A DNA stretch of 64,000 bases from Pseudohalioglobus lutimaris (GCF_002866825.1 NZ_PKUS01000001.1:124001-188000); one strand, 5' to 3'; shown: positions 53,260-62,892, counted from the stretch's first letter. Made by a program: numbers and translations. Notes: generated from the sequence alone by a model not told the origin.

Positions 53260-55071
53260 CTAGGCGCTCTCTACAGACCGGGTCTGGTTGAGGCGCAATG
53301 CATACACGCTCCACCCTTGCTGCGCCTTCAGATCGTTTCCTGCCGTGCGCCAGTGCAGCTTGCCTTCCGCGTCGATCGCAAACAGCAGTACCGATTCTTC
53401 GGCCGGGTTCTCATCGAGCCATTGATCAAATCCGTAGGCCTCGCTCAGCTGGGTCTTCTTGATCGTTGCGCCCTTATGCAGAAGCCTGGCCAGTTGCTCA
53501 TAGTGAATATCTTCGTCGAACAGTACCTGCCCCTTGTAAAAGGCGCTGGCTCGGTGCCTGGAATTGGATTTGGCATCGGCGCGTGAAGACAGCGCGAATA
53601 CATTACGTATGCCAAAGTCCTCGCGAAAGCGCAGTCCAGCTGCCAGGTTGTCACTTTTGAACGGTGAAAGCCCCAACATACCTTCCAACCCGGCCAGTTC
53701 CAGATGCAGGTCAGCGTGATCCGAAATGGGGTTGCCATGATAGGTATCCAGCCCCGCCATCCGCGCCTTCCTTATTCGCTCCCACTTCGTGTCGCAGACC
53801 ACGGTCTTGATTTCAGCAGACTCCAGCGCCTTGGCAATCGCGACACCAAGAGGATTCGCACCTATCACCAGGAAACCCTGGTTGCCCGTTTCGCCAACGT
53901 CCAGCAATCTGGCGAGGGGGCGCGCCGTAGCGCTCTGGATGACGACGGTACCAATGATAATGGTGAAGGCCAGGGGCACCAGAAGCTCCGCCGAGTCCAC
54001 ACCCAGGGATTCCAGTCGTAGCGCGAAGACCACTGAAACAGCAGCGGCGACAATTCCGCGCGGACCAATCCAGGCCAGGACGATACGCTCGTTGAGCGTG
54101 AACGTGGAACCAATGGTACTAAGGAACACCTTTAGCGGTCGCGCCACAAACTGCATAACCAATAACACGGCGATGGCACCCCAACCGAGCTGCAACAGGT
54201 TGGTAAAGTCGACACGGGCTGCCAACACAATAAATAGCGACGATACCAGGATGACGGTCAGGGTCTCCTTGAAATTGAGGATGTCACGAATATGCACATC
54301 CTTCATATTGGTCAGCCAAATGCCCATGATGGTAACGGTCAGGAGCCCGGACTCATGGAGCAGGCTATTGGATACCGCAAACGCACCTACAACAAAGGCA
54401 ATGGCGGAATAATTATGCAAGTATTCCGGAATAAGCTCATGTCTCAGTAACACGCCAAAAAGCTGGCCCACGAAAACACCGACAATCAACCCCAGGGCAA
54501 TGGTCTGCCCGAAGACCAGGAATACGTGGCCGATGTGGGCGCTGGTCTGCTGCGCCACTATCCATTCGAACACCAGTACCGCCAACAGAGCGCCCAGGGG
54601 ATCGATCACAATACCCTCCCAGCGCAGCGCCTTGGATACTTTTGCATTGGGCTTCACGGAACGCAGCATGGGCATGATCACGGTGGGCCCGGTTACCACC
54701 ATAATCGCGCCAAACAGCGCGGCTATCGGCCAGCTCAATCCAATCAGGTAATGCGTAGCCACCGTGGAAACCAGCATGTTCACCAGTGCCCCGTAGGACA
54801 CCATGTTCCTTACAGTTGGACCGATCTCGGTGAGCTCTGTCAGCTTGAGCGTAAGACTGCCCTCAAACAGGATAATTGCCACACTCAGGGAAACGAAAGG
54901 AAACAGCAGGTCGCCAAATAATGCATCCGGGTTCAGGGCGCCTGAAACCGGGCCCAGTAGTATTCCACAGATCAGCAGAAACAGAATGCCCGGTACGCGG
55001 GTGCGCCAGGCAAGCCATTGGCATGCGAATCCAAGCAGCGCAATCGTGCCCAGGCTGAGCAGGTCAGACAT
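53260..55071 (-). CDS. CPA1-type Na+/H+ (cation:proton) antiporter with C-terminal TrkA-N-like domain
   Basis: A 603-residue protein. The first ~385 residues are about 12 membrane helices of the CPA1 family, with FVSLSVAIILFEGSLTLKL and the ion-site helix ALRWEGIVIDPLGALLAVLV, where the acidic residue sits in ID rather than the more usual ND. From about 395 there is a Rossmann unit (GFLVIGANPLGVAIAKALES) like RCK_N, then a region ending in a TrkA_C-like stretch. It would exchange sodium or potassium for protons, gated by a nucleotide. It fits the Trk/MscS theme of ion and osmotic homeostasis at 24-28 kb. Confidence 0.9.
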   Translation of the reverse strand: MSDLLSLGTIALLGFACQWLAWRTRVPGILFLLICGILLGPVSGALNPDALFGDLLFPFVSLSVAIILFEGSLTLKLTELTEIGPTVRNMVSYGALVNMLVSTVATHYLIGLSWPIAALFGAIMVVTGPTVIMPMLRSVKPNAKVSKALRWEGIVIDPLGALLAVLVFEWIVAQQTSAHIGHVFLVFGQTIALGLIVGVFVGQLFGVLLRHELIPEYLHNYSAIAFVVGAFAVSNSLLHESGLLTVTIMGIWLTNMKDVHIRDILNFKETLTVILVSSLFIVLAARVDFTNLLQLGWGAIAVLLVMQFVARPLKVFLSTIGSTFTLNERIVLAWIGPRGIVAAAVSVVFALRLESLGVDSAELLVPLAFTIIIGTVVIQSATARPLARLLDVGETGNQGFLVIGANPLGVAIAKALESAEIKTVVCDTKWERIRKARMAGLDTYHGNPISDHADLHLELAGLEGMLGLSPFKSDNLAAGLRFREDFGIRNVFALSSRADAKSNSRHRASAFYKGQVLFDEDIHYEQLARLLHKGATIKKTQLSEAYGFDQWLDENPAEESVLLFAIDAEGKLHWRTAGNDLKAQQGWSVYALRLNQTRSVESA

Positions 55072-55257
55072 TGGTCAGGGAGCTTCCTCAGTAATTGAAC
55101 TGCTATTCTGGCACGTATCCGCCGGCATGTGCATGCCCTGCGCAGAAATCGCTGGTCACCGCCATTTTCAGGAACCCGCGACAACGCATGGCAGTGACTG
55201 GTCGACACCATGTCAGTGTGTGACGTTTTTTTACACAACCGGGGCTATACTGGCCTG

Positions 55258-57132
55258 ATGAACCTGCCAAAGAAAAACAGGACCGCCAACGCGGCCCACA
55301 CCCTGCTCGATGAACCGGCATTCCTCGCAGAATTGGCACTGGCAGCAAAAGCGACTGGAAAGAGTGAGCTGCAAGCGTGCAAGCATGCGCGCAAGTGTCT
55401 GGAAGAGATGGCCGCAACCCCGCGGGAGTCCTGGCTGGCACCCGCCGCAAAGATGGCCCGTTTCGTCTATACGCGCAGCTACGAACCCAAGCTCGATATC
55501 AACCTTGAGGCGTTAGAGCAACTGCGCGAGCTCTCCAGGGATCACCTGCTGCTATTCCTCTGGTCACACAAGTCGCATATGGACAGCTTCGTTTTCCTGT
55601 TGTCGCTTTACGACAATCAGTTCAAACCGCTGCCGCTGGTATTCGCCGGCATCAATATGAACTTCCTCGGCTTCGGCGCGCTGGCACGGCGTGTCGGTGC
55701 AATTTTTCTACGCCGCAGCTTTCAGGAAGACGCCATCTACAAACTGGTATTTCGCCACTACATTGACTACCTGATCCGTAATCGCATGCCGCTGACGTGG
55801 TCAATCGAGGGCACTCGCTCACGCACAGGAAAACTCTCACCTCCCAAACTGGGCATACTCAACTGGGTATTGGAGGCCTGTGAGCGCGAGGAGATGCGCG
55901 ACGTCAAGCTGGTCCCTGTCTCCATTGCCTTTGACCGCATAGCCGAAATTGATGATTATGTGGCGCTGCAGCGCGGTATGCCCAAGCGCAAGGAATCCCT
56001 GGGCTGGTTTCTTAATTTCATCTTCGGCATGAAGGAGCCCTACGGCAAGATCTATGTGCGCTTCGCCAAGCCCGTGGGCCTGGATGATGCCGCAGCGCCA
56101 GACATCGGTCCTACCGAGGAAGAAGGGCCCAGCCTGGCCACGCGCCTGGCATTTGAGGTGTGCACTCGCATGGAGCAGGTCACACCCATCAAGTCAGCAG
56201 ATGTGCTCGCCATGGTCCTGCTGGGCGCCAACGGCCGCGCGCTCAGCGACCGGGAGGTCTTCCTGCAGGCCAGTGAAATAGCTGCGCTGGTGCGGGAAAA
56301 GGGGCTGCCGACGGCAAGTGGCTTCCGCCTGGAAGACGAGGAGCAGGTGGCTGCGGCGGTGCTGTCCATGCGCGGCTCCCGACTGGTAAAAGCGTTCGAG
56401 GGAGGCAGCACACCGGTCAGTTACATTCCGGAGGAACAACAACTGGCCGCCGCCTACTACCGCAACACGATCACCCACTATTTCCTCGCCGCGGCGCTCG
56501 GAGAGATAGGCCTGGCCATGAGTGTCGACGATGCCACGCTGGTTGGCGAGCCGGAACTGCGGTGCCGTGTCGAGCAGTTACGTGACCTGTTCAAGTTTGA
56601 GTTCTTCTTCAGGCCCAAAGATGAGTTTTGGGAAGAGGTCCTGGTAGATACATCACGTCGCTACCCCCGGTGGCGCCGCGGCGACACTTCATTGCACAAA
56701 CAGCTGCGTGAAAGTCCTCCGCGTTTCGGTCATGCTATCCTGCGGTCGATTGCCGAGGCCTATCACGTGGTCGCCGCCACCCTGCTTTCGCTTGGCACCA
56801 AAGCAGCCCCGGACAGCAAGATATTCTCCCGCGATCTTTTAGGCCAGGGCCGCGAAATGCTGCTCAGGCGGCAAATAAGCGGTGAGTCCGCTATTTCAAA
56901 AGACTTGTTCAGCACGGGACTGCAACTGGCAGAGTACCGTCGACTGATCACAGGCAAGGCACCAGAATTACTGGCCCGAAGAGAAGAGTTTCTGCGTGAG
57001 ACCACCGAAATACTCGCCGCCATTGAACTGCTGCAGGAGAGCTATGACCTGGCCTGGTTCAGCGTTGCACAGGCAAAAAAACAGCGCCAGTCTGCGCAGG
57101 GATCAGCCGCTTGTATCACACATCACCGATAA
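55258..57132 (+). CDS. plsB: Glycerol-3-phosphate 1-O-acyltransferase PlsB-like
   Basis: A 624-residue membrane-associated acyltransferase that makes lysophosphatidate, the first step of phospholipid synthesis. The four acyltransferase blocks are present: I HKSHMD (about 106), II GAIFLRRSF, III IEGTRSRTGKLSPPK and IV LVPVSIAFDRI. It is shorter than E. coli PlsB (807), mainly at the N-terminus. The ATG at 55258 lacks a ribosome site; TATACT ends exactly 6 nt before it, suggesting a leaderless message. ATG at 55210 is an alternative start without a ribosome site either. Confidence 0.9.
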   Translation: MNLPKKNRTANAAHTLLDEPAFLAELALAAKATGKSELQACKHARKCLEEMAATPRESWLAPAAKMARFVYTRSYEPKLDINLEALEQLRELSRDHLLLFLWSHKSHMDSFVFLLSLYDNQFKPLPLVFAGINMNFLGFGALARRVGAIFLRRSFQEDAIYKLVFRHYIDYLIRNRMPLTWSIEGTRSRTGKLSPPKLGILNWVLEACEREEMRDVKLVPVSIAFDRIAEIDDYVALQRGMPKRKESLGWFLNFIFGMKEPYGKIYVRFAKPVGLDDAAAPDIGPTEEEGPSLATRLAFEVCTRMEQVTPIKSADVLAMVLLGANGRALSDREVFLQASEIAALVREKGLPTASGFRLEDEEQVAAAVLSMRGSRLVKAFEGGSTPVSYIPEEQQLAAAYYRNTITHYFLAAALGEIGLAMSVDDATLVGEPELRCRVEQLRDLFKFEFFFRPKDEFWEEVLVDTSRRYPRWRRGDTSLHKQLRESPPRFGHAILRSIAEAYHVVAATLLSLGTKAAPDSKIFSRDLLGQGREMLLRRQISGESAISKDLFSTGLQLAEYRRLITGKAPELLARREEFLRETTEILAAIELLQESYDLAWFSVAQAKKQRQSAQGSAACITHHR

Positions 57133-57220
57133 GCTCTGCGCGAAACATATACGGCTTCGCGACACTTTCTTTTGCCCGGCGATGCTGTTGAACTGACGAA
57201 ACGAACTTTAGGCTTTTCGA

Positions 57221-58420
57221 ATGGAAAAATCAGCAAACACGCGTATTGAGGTTATCGATGCCATTCGCGGATTCGCCGTCCTTGGCATCCTGTTGGCCAA
57301 CATACAGAGCTGGAGCGGCTACAAGTTCCTGCCATTTACTGAGCTGGCAGAACTGCCCTATTACACCTTGGATGCCGTGCTTTACTGGTGGAACACCTTC
57401 CTGGTGGACAGTAAGTTCTACGCTATCTTCTCACTTCTCTTCGGTGTGGGCTTCGGACTCCAATGGGAGCGCAAGCAACACCAGGCCGAAACCTTTCTAC
57501 CCATGTACCGACGACGCATGGCATTTCTCCTGTTGTTTGGTTTCCTGCATATGCTGCTGTGGTCCGGTGACATTTTGCTGCTATACGCGATACTCGCCTT
57601 TGTAATGATCGCCCTGCGTTCGCTTTCCCCCAGGTCTCAGCTACTGTTGGGCGTGACATTGATGTTCGCCTTCCTGCTTACCCACCTGGTGGTGTTGCTG
57701 ACAGGAGAGCCTGAAGTCGCCACCGGGAAACTGGCGCACCACAACTATCCGGACATGAGTGGTGAGGCGGTTATTGCTGCCTTTGCCTCTACCGACTGGG
57801 GGCAGATATTTGAAGTTAACCTGCACAATATTTACTGGCGCTGGCACGATTTTATCCCCAATGGACGTATCAGTCGGGTGCTTGGCTTTTTCCTGATCGG
57901 TTGCTACCTGGCGCGCACAGGGTTTTTCACTGGCGCTGCGCGCAGGCCGCTGACTCTGCTCGTCTGCCTGGTCAGTGGCGTAGCCCTGACCCTGATTGCC
58001 ATGAATATGGGGCTATCCATGGCCTCCTGGGCTCGTCACCCGATGGACCTGGTTAGCAAACAGCTCTACGTTCTGGGGCAGCTACTGATGGCCCTGGGCT
58101 ATATGTGCGTACTGGTGCTCGCCTTCGAAACCGGCATTGGCCGGCAGCTGATGCACCCCCTGACCTTGATCGGTCGCACCGCATTTACCAGCTATCTGGG
58201 CCAGACAGTGATTGGTGTCGGCATTTTTTACGGGGTGGGGCTTGGTCATATCGCCACGCTGGGACTGGCACAGCTGGGCGTTCTCGCCATCGGCATCTAT
58301 GCTTTCCAGGTCGTCTTCGCCAGTACCTGGCTACGGTTTTTCCGGCAGGGCCCGGTGGAGTGGGCCTGGCGCTGCCTTACCGCAAAAAAGATCTTGCCGA
58401 ACCGGCGCAAAGCTCCCTGA
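57221..58420 (+). CDS. DUF418-family membrane protein
   Basis: A 399-residue protein with about ten hydrophobic helices. The N-terminus RIEVIDAIRGFAVLGILLAN and the C-terminal block MHPLTLIGRTAFTSYLGQTV are the family hallmarks (YeiB-like, acyltransferase-3-like membrane fold). Function is not established; YeiB relatives are proposed to modify or move envelope compounds. It follows plsB by 88 bp in the same orientation. Confidence 0.9.
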   Translation: MEKSANTRIEVIDAIRGFAVLGILLANIQSWSGYKFLPFTELAELPYYTLDAVLYWWNTFLVDSKFYAIFSLLFGVGFGLQWERKQHQAETFLPMYRRRMAFLLLFGFLHMLLWSGDILLLYAILAFVMIALRSLSPRSQLLLGVTLMFAFLLTHLVVLLTGEPEVATGKLAHHNYPDMSGEAVIAAFASTDWGQIFEVNLHNIYWRWHDFIPNGRISRVLGFFLIGCYLARTGFFTGAARRPLTLLVCLVSGVALTLIAMNMGLSMASWARHPMDLVSKQLYVLGQLLMALGYMCVLVLAFETGIGRQLMHPLTLIGRTAFTSYLGQTVIGVGIFYGVGLGHIATLGLAQLGVLAIGIYAFQVVFASTWLRFFRQGPVEWAWRCLTAKKILPNRRKAP

Positions 58421-58520
58421 TTTGCATGGGTGGCTCGTCACCCGGGTTCTGCAGCGCATAAGATTTGTTATTCCCTGGCAAGCAAAATCGTACTGCCATC
58501 AATCACGCGCTGGCGGGACA

Positions 58521-59423
58521 CTACCTGTAAACGGCAGTACTTGAGTGTTTGCGTTTCATCAATATCAATGGCGCAGACACCAGCAACTGCAGGGCACCGT
58601 ATAGCAGCAGGGTAAATAACACCAGGTCGCCCAGCGCGGCTGTGGCGGAAACGGCAGCCGGAAATAGAGCGGCCTTGATCAGAACCCCCAGGTTCACATT
58701 GCGCACGACCACTTCAAACTCAATCGCCGTGGCATCCACCCGCGATAGCCCCAATACCCTGGGGACCAGGTATCCCATGACCGCCAGTAACACGGCGAAA
58801 AGCGCCACCATCAACATATTGTCTGCACCGAAAGCACCTGCATCGAGTCTTCCTGCGCTCGCCGAGCCGACCACAATCAGCAGTATACCCACCAGCGAGC
58901 CGCGAATACTCCACCTGGACAGCGTCGCGGCACTGCCCGGGTACATATACAGATACGTCATGCCGGCGGCCAGCGGCAGCAACAGCGTGAAAGCGATCTC
59001 CCGAATAATCTGTCCGGTAGGCATGGTGAAGCCCACGGGGAGGTATTGGCTCACCAGTACAGAGAGAATGAACGGCGTAGACACCAGGCAAGCCAGTGTG
59101 GTGATACCGGTAATGCTGATGGACAAGGCCGCGTTACCGCGAGCCAGAAAGGTAAAAATGTTCGAGGTGGTACCACCAGGTATCGCCGCAATCAGTGCGA
59201 TGCCTACCGCCACACCTTCATGCACGCCGGCAAAACGCAGGAACGCAAAGGCAGTGACCGGCACCGCGAGCAGTTGCACCAGGGTACCGACAGTAACCGC
59301 GAGTGGCTCCGACACCACGTCGCGGAAGTCCTTGCCGGTTAGCGTGGCGCCCATGCCCAGCATGGCCAGCACCAGCTGCACGGCGGCAAACCAGTACTCA
59401 TACTGAACGTAGAATTGTCCCAT
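58521..59423 (-). CDS. Bile acid:sodium symporter (BASS) family transporter
   Basis: A 300-residue inner-membrane carrier of about nine to ten helices. The crossover-region signature is visible as VGIALIAAIPGGTTSNIFTF, followed by LARGNAALSISITGITTLAC. Bacterial BASS members move organic anions such as pantoate, keto acids or sterol-like acids with sodium. A 14-bp perfect palindrome lies 34-47 bp before its start, a likely operator. Confidence 0.9.
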   Translation of the reverse strand: MGQFYVQYEYWFAAVQLVLAMLGMGATLTGKDFRDVVSEPLAVTVGTLVQLLAVPVTAFAFLRFAGVHEGVAVGIALIAAIPGGTTSNIFTFLARGNAALSISITGITTLACLVSTPFILSVLVSQYLPVGFTMPTGQIIREIAFTLLLPLAAGMTYLYMYPGSAATLSRWSIRGSLVGILLIVVGSASAGRLDAGAFGADNMLMVALFAVLLAVMGYLVPRVLGLSRVDATAIEFEVVVRNVNLGVLIKAALFPAAVSATAALGDLVLFTLLLYGALQLLVSAPLILMKRKHSSTAVYR

Positions 59424-59456
59424 GGGTCGGGCTTCCTGTTGTTATTCCAGTTGATC

Positions 59457-59470
59457 GTGTAGATCTACAC
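59457..59470. promoter_or_regulatory. Perfect 14-bp palindrome, candidate operator
   Basis: GTGTAGATCTACAC is an exact palindrome placed 34-47 bp upstream of the BASS carrier start (reverse strand) and 183 bp... more precisely between that gene and the stop of the lipoprotein gene at 59501. Position and symmetry fit a repressor site of the TetR or GntR kind; no regulator gene is adjacent. Confidence 0.4.
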
Positions 59471-59500
59471 TGCCAGCAAGCTTGCAGAATAAAAGCCGCA

Positions 59501-60274
59501 TTAACGGCTGCCCAGAAAGGGTCCTTTTGCCGAAAAAGTATCGGACCCTATCTGGTCGATCATAAATTTTGCCAGTTCCCCTGCACGCAAACGGAAGGCG
59601 GGAGGTGTTTCCATCGCTGCGCGAGGTGCTGCGCGAAAAGGCTGCGGATCAATCAACGGGCAACGCACCAGCGTCCAGTCAACCTTGCTTTGCGCGAGCA
59701 GCGCATACTCCGCCTGCTTGTCTTGCAGGGTCTCACGCAGACCCAGCCGCGCCAGGGTTCTTATCCACCAACCCAGCAGATTCCGATCATCACCGGGCAT
59801 CACCACCGCCGCGCCAGATACCACCAGGTATTGCGAAATGCCAGCTTCGGTCATTTCGCGCAGCACCCTTTCGGTAACAGCGGAATTGATAAACCGCGCC
59901 GCATCACCATCTGCTTTGACCGGCCCCAATGCGTTGATGACCACGTCACTGCCACGCAACAACTCGCTTATCACGGCCTGTTCGCGGGCGTCGCCCTGCA
60001 CAATGGTAATACGCTCGCTGAATGCTGCCAGTTTGGCGGGCGTTCTTGCCAGTGCGCGCACTTCATGGCCGCGGGCAAGCGCCTCTTCCAGCAGATACCC
60101 GCCTACCATGCCCGTTGCACCCAGCAGCGCCAGCGTGCGCCTCTCATCCGGCGAGACCGGTGCAGCACCCGAGGCCTGAGGCGACGGTAAAGGCGCATTG
60201 GCAGCGCAAGCCGCCAACAGGCAGATACCGATTGCAAGGCCAGCCAGGCGCAGAATGTCCTTAAAATGCAGCAC
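59501..60274 (-). CDS. Lipoprotein with NAD(P)-binding (NmrA/SDR-like) Rossmann fold
   Basis: A 257-residue protein that combines a lipoprotein signal (hydrophobic LAGLAIGICLLAAC, Cys about 23) with an atypical-SDR Rossmann domain: TLALLGATGMVGGYLLEEAL gives the dinucleotide loop and VRALARTPAKLAAF the following Arg typical of NADP binding. Later blocks (VVINALGPVKADGDAARFIN; YLVVSGAAVVMPGDDR) match NmrA-like proteins. Such proteins are normally cytoplasmic, so membrane export is unusual. It is the last gene of the reverse-strand group 62197-59501, 73 bp after the previous gene. Confidence 0.82.
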   Translation of the reverse strand: MLHFKDILRLAGLAIGICLLAACAANAPLPSPQASGAAPVSPDERRTLALLGATGMVGGYLLEEALARGHEVRALARTPAKLAAFSERITIVQGDAREQAVISELLRGSDVVINALGPVKADGDAARFINSAVTERVLREMTEAGISQYLVVSGAAVVMPGDDRNLLGWWIRTLARLGLRETLQDKQAEYALLAQSKVDWTLVRCPLIDPQPFRAAPRAAMETPPAFRLRAGELAKFMIDQIGSDTFSAKGPFLGSR

Positions 60275-60347
60275 GTTGGTGTAAGCTCCGCGGGCAGATG
60301 GGGTGTTCCACTAAGTTTGGCAAACAATTCAGGCTCGGTTGATAAGA

Positions 60348-61178
60348 CTAGTCCAGTTGGTGGCGAACCCTGTACGCCGCTGCATAGTCGAGTGCGTCTT
60401 TATTGTCTATCAGTGTGCCATTGGGCAGTTCACCTGTACGCGCGCTGATTTCCAACATCGCCCTTCCCAGGTCAATACCGCGAATGACCAGGTGGCCGGG
60501 CTTGAGCAATAACTCACCCAGATAAATGCCCGGACCTGCGTTTTCAGCGGTGGGTCGCACCCAGGCAGAACGGTGCCCGAAAGTGCGCAGGCTGGTGCCT
60601 TGTGCCATTTCCGCGACGCGGCGCTCGGCACCGCCCTTGTCCTTTGCCCACTGGGCACTCTCCTGCTCGCCGGTGCCCATACCGGTAACATAGTGGAATG
60701 CTCGCGGTGCATCACTGGGCTGGTCCAGCCAGGCTTCGACAAAAGCGATGGGGAAGTCCACATGAATACGTCGGTACAGCTCTGCGTCCATACCGATAGA
60801 TGATGCGCCCAGACCCCACATGACGGTGTTCACCCTGGCCAGAGTGTCGTCGAGTTCACTGTAATCGGTGAAGTCATTGTGCAGCATCACCTTCACGCGC
60901 CCCGACACCTGACCGCGCTCCAGGCGGGGGGAAAGGCGACGGGTCAGGGCGTATATTTCCTCGACATCCGGGTCTTCCATCGCTGCCTTGAGCAGACCAT
61001 CACCGACAGAACCGCTGGCACCGAAGACCATCACCACCCTGTTTGCCGCCGGGTCGAGGTAGGCATCAGGATCCGGGGTTAACACGCCCAGGGTAACAGC
61101 GCCCCATAAATTGAAACCGACGATAATGATTGCGCAACCCGCTACCAGCACCTGCAGCACCCTCTTCAACATTTTCAT
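60348..61178 (-). CDS. Membrane-anchored NAD(P)-dependent epimerase-like protein
   Basis: A 276-residue protein with an N-terminal membrane anchor (VLQVLVAGCAIIIVGFNLWG, about 7-27) and a Rossmann domain opening VVMVFGASGSVGDGLLKAAM. The middle FHYVTGMGTGEQESAQWAKD and GGAERRVAEMAQGTSLRTFG is the pattern of small NmrA/epimerase-like SDR proteins with a Lys in the active region. The anchor suggests the enzyme domain faces the periplasm if no cytoplasmic retention occurs. Its start overlaps the upstream SDR gene stop by 4 bp (ATGA), so the two are coupled. Confidence 0.82.
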   Translation of the reverse strand: MKMLKRVLQVLVAGCAIIIVGFNLWGAVTLGVLTPDPDAYLDPAANRVVMVFGASGSVGDGLLKAAMEDPDVEEIYALTRRLSPRLERGQVSGRVKVMLHNDFTDYSELDDTLARVNTVMWGLGASSIGMDAELYRRIHVDFPIAFVEAWLDQPSDAPRAFHYVTGMGTGEQESAQWAKDKGGAERRVAEMAQGTSLRTFGHRSAWVRPTAENAGPGIYLGELLLKPGHLVIRGIDLGRAMLEISARTGELPNGTLIDNKDALDYAAAYRVRHQLD

Positions 61179-62197
61179 ACCAGGTACCCGGCTGTCATCT
61201 TTTCAGCAACTGACCATAGCCGGGCGGCCATGGCTTTGTCGGTCATGTGCTGGGGACCACTGACAATAACGGGATTACAGTCCTCAAAATAGGCACCAGA
61301 GACACCATTCAGAAGCGGACTGGTTGCTACATATAGCTGCGTCGCAGCCCCCTCCTCAGGACTTTTGGCGACCAGCCCGCCAAACAACTCAAAGCCCTCG
61401 CGCAGCAGCGCCGGGGCAGTGCGTGCAATGTTGGTTTTAACCAGGCCGGGGTGAATGGCATTAGAGGTGATACCGGTTGCCTGCAGGCGCTCTGCCAACT
61501 GCAGTGAGAACAGGGCGTTGGCGAGCTTGGAACGACCATAGGCTTCACCTGCGTCAAATGCTCTTTCGCCACGCAGGTTGTCAAAGTCGATACCGACTGC
61601 AGGTGCCTGTCGATACCCTGAGCGACTGCTGACATGCACCACCCGCGCGCTGCTGTCCTTGGCCAGCAACTGGGGCATTAGTTGATTTACCAGCACGAAG
61701 TGGCCGAGGAAGTTGACCACGAAGATCTTCTCGACGCCGTCCACTAGTTCCAGGTCACCAAAAGTATTGATGCCGGCATTGAGAATAACCATGTCAGGCA
61801 CAAGCCCTAGTGCGGCCACCTGTGCCGCGCAATCTACCGCCGACTGAAAATCAGACAGTTCCAGAGCCAACGGTGTTGCCCTGCCCTCGACACTTGCGCA
61901 GGCTCTGTGAGCCTTGTCCAGGGTTCGCCCTGTACCCAGTACATGAGCGCCGCGCAGTGCCAGCACCCGCATGGTTTCGTAACCGAGACCAGAGTTACAG
62001 CCAGTCACCAACGCTACCTTGCCGGTGAGGTCCAGGTCGGCTGTCACCTCCTCTCCGGTGGAACTGGCGCCAAACGGACCGAGCGGCAGACTGTCATCCA
62101 CAACAACATTGAATCCATCAGTGGAGCAGCCCCCCAGCAGGGGCGCAGTAGCCAGGGATACCCCGGTTAACAGGGCTTCACGTCGGGTCAGTTGCAT
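61175..62197 (-). CDS. Tat-exported lipoprotein of the short-chain dehydrogenase/reductase family
   Basis: A 340-residue protein. The N-terminus has a twin-arginine motif (LTRREALLTG) and a hydrophobic stretch ending in the lipobox LLGGC, so it is probably exported folded by Tat and lipidated. The SDR domain starts near residue 60: VALVTGCNSGLGYETMRVLA (cofactor loop), ILNAGINTFG (NAG), SSRSGYRQ, and active-site YGRSKLANALFSLQ (Tyr-x-x-x-Lys), close to retinol-dehydrogenase-like SDRs. ATG 62197 has GAGGAG 8 nt upstream; ATG 62212 lies within that site. Tat export would let NAD(P) be carried bound, as known for glucose-fructose oxidoreductase. The substrate is unknown. Confidence 0.87.
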   Translation of the reverse strand: MQLTRREALLTGVSLATAPLLGGCSTDGFNVVVDDSLPLGPFGASSTGEEVTADLDLTGKVALVTGCNSGLGYETMRVLALRGAHVLGTGRTLDKAHRACASVEGRATPLALELSDFQSAVDCAAQVAALGLVPDMVILNAGINTFGDLELVDGVEKIFVVNFLGHFVLVNQLMPQLLAKDSSARVVHVSSRSGYRQAPAVGIDFDNLRGERAFDAGEAYGRSKLANALFSLQLAERLQATGITSNAIHPGLVKTNIARTAPALLREGFELFGGLVAKSPEEGAATQLYVATSPLLNGVSGAYFEDCNPVIVSGPQHMTDKAMAARLWSVAEKMTAGYLV

Positions 62198-62320
62198 TAC
62201 TGCGCTCCTCATTCTGTTGCGGACAGTGCAGATAAAAGCCAGCGGCGAGAGTCACGCGCGCAATCGCTGCGGACAAGCAATTTACAGAGATTACCGAAGC
62301 AGAGCCGGCACTATCACCGC

Positions 62321-62848
62321 TCAACCTGAGCCGGAACTGGAAAACAGGATACGCCGCAGTGTCCCCTGCCCCAACTCCCGGTCGACCTCCTCAAAGGCAA
62401 TCATAGGCACCAGAACCAATAACATCAGCAAGCTGGGGGCAATAAACTGAAGCAATGGCCTGGCAGCCAGCTCTGCCAGTGTTTCCGCGACAGCCTGACC
62501 ATGAACCATGCCAACAATGAGCTCTTCTATTCCGGTAAATATCACCAACATTGCTAACAAGCCAAGCGCCTTCCAGAATATTTTCAGTAGCAGGACATTT
62601 GGCGTCATGCGCGTTCCGGGCTTCAGGGCTTTGCCAATGAGAATGAACTTGCCAAAGATCAGTGCCTTGACAACCGCCGCACTCAGGGGGAGAGCGGCTA
62701 TATTTTTATCGCTGAGCAAAGCGCTTTCGTAGATCAGTATGGTGGAGAAACAAACCCAGAGGTATGCGCTGATGATAAGGTATTCACGCATCTCCAACTG
62801 CAGACGCTGCTTGACGGAGGCTTTTTCGCCCTGTGTTTCTTCAGCCAT
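62321..62848 (-). CDS. Membrane protein with about four helices, unknown function
   Basis: A 175-residue protein. A charged cytoplasmic N-terminus (EETQGEKASVKQRLQLEMRE) leads into about four hydrophobic segments (YLIISAYLWVCFSTILIYES; VLLLKIFWKALGLLAMLVIF; LLQFIAPSLLMLLVLVPMIA). The ATG at 62848 has GGGAG 8 nt upstream; a frame extending to 62896 has no site. I recognise no family. It lies upstream of the Tat-SDR gene by 123 bp on the same strand. Confidence 0.75.
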   Translation of the reverse strand: MAEETQGEKASVKQRLQLEMREYLIISAYLWVCFSTILIYESALLSDKNIAALPLSAAVVKALIFGKFILIGKALKPGTRMTPNVLLLKIFWKALGLLAMLVIFTGIEELIVGMVHGQAVAETLAELAARPLLQFIAPSLLMLLVLVPMIAFEEVDRELGQGTLRRILFSSSGSG

Positions 62849-62892
62849 ACCTGTTCTCCCAAATGACGGACAGAGTCCGCCAACAAGGTACG

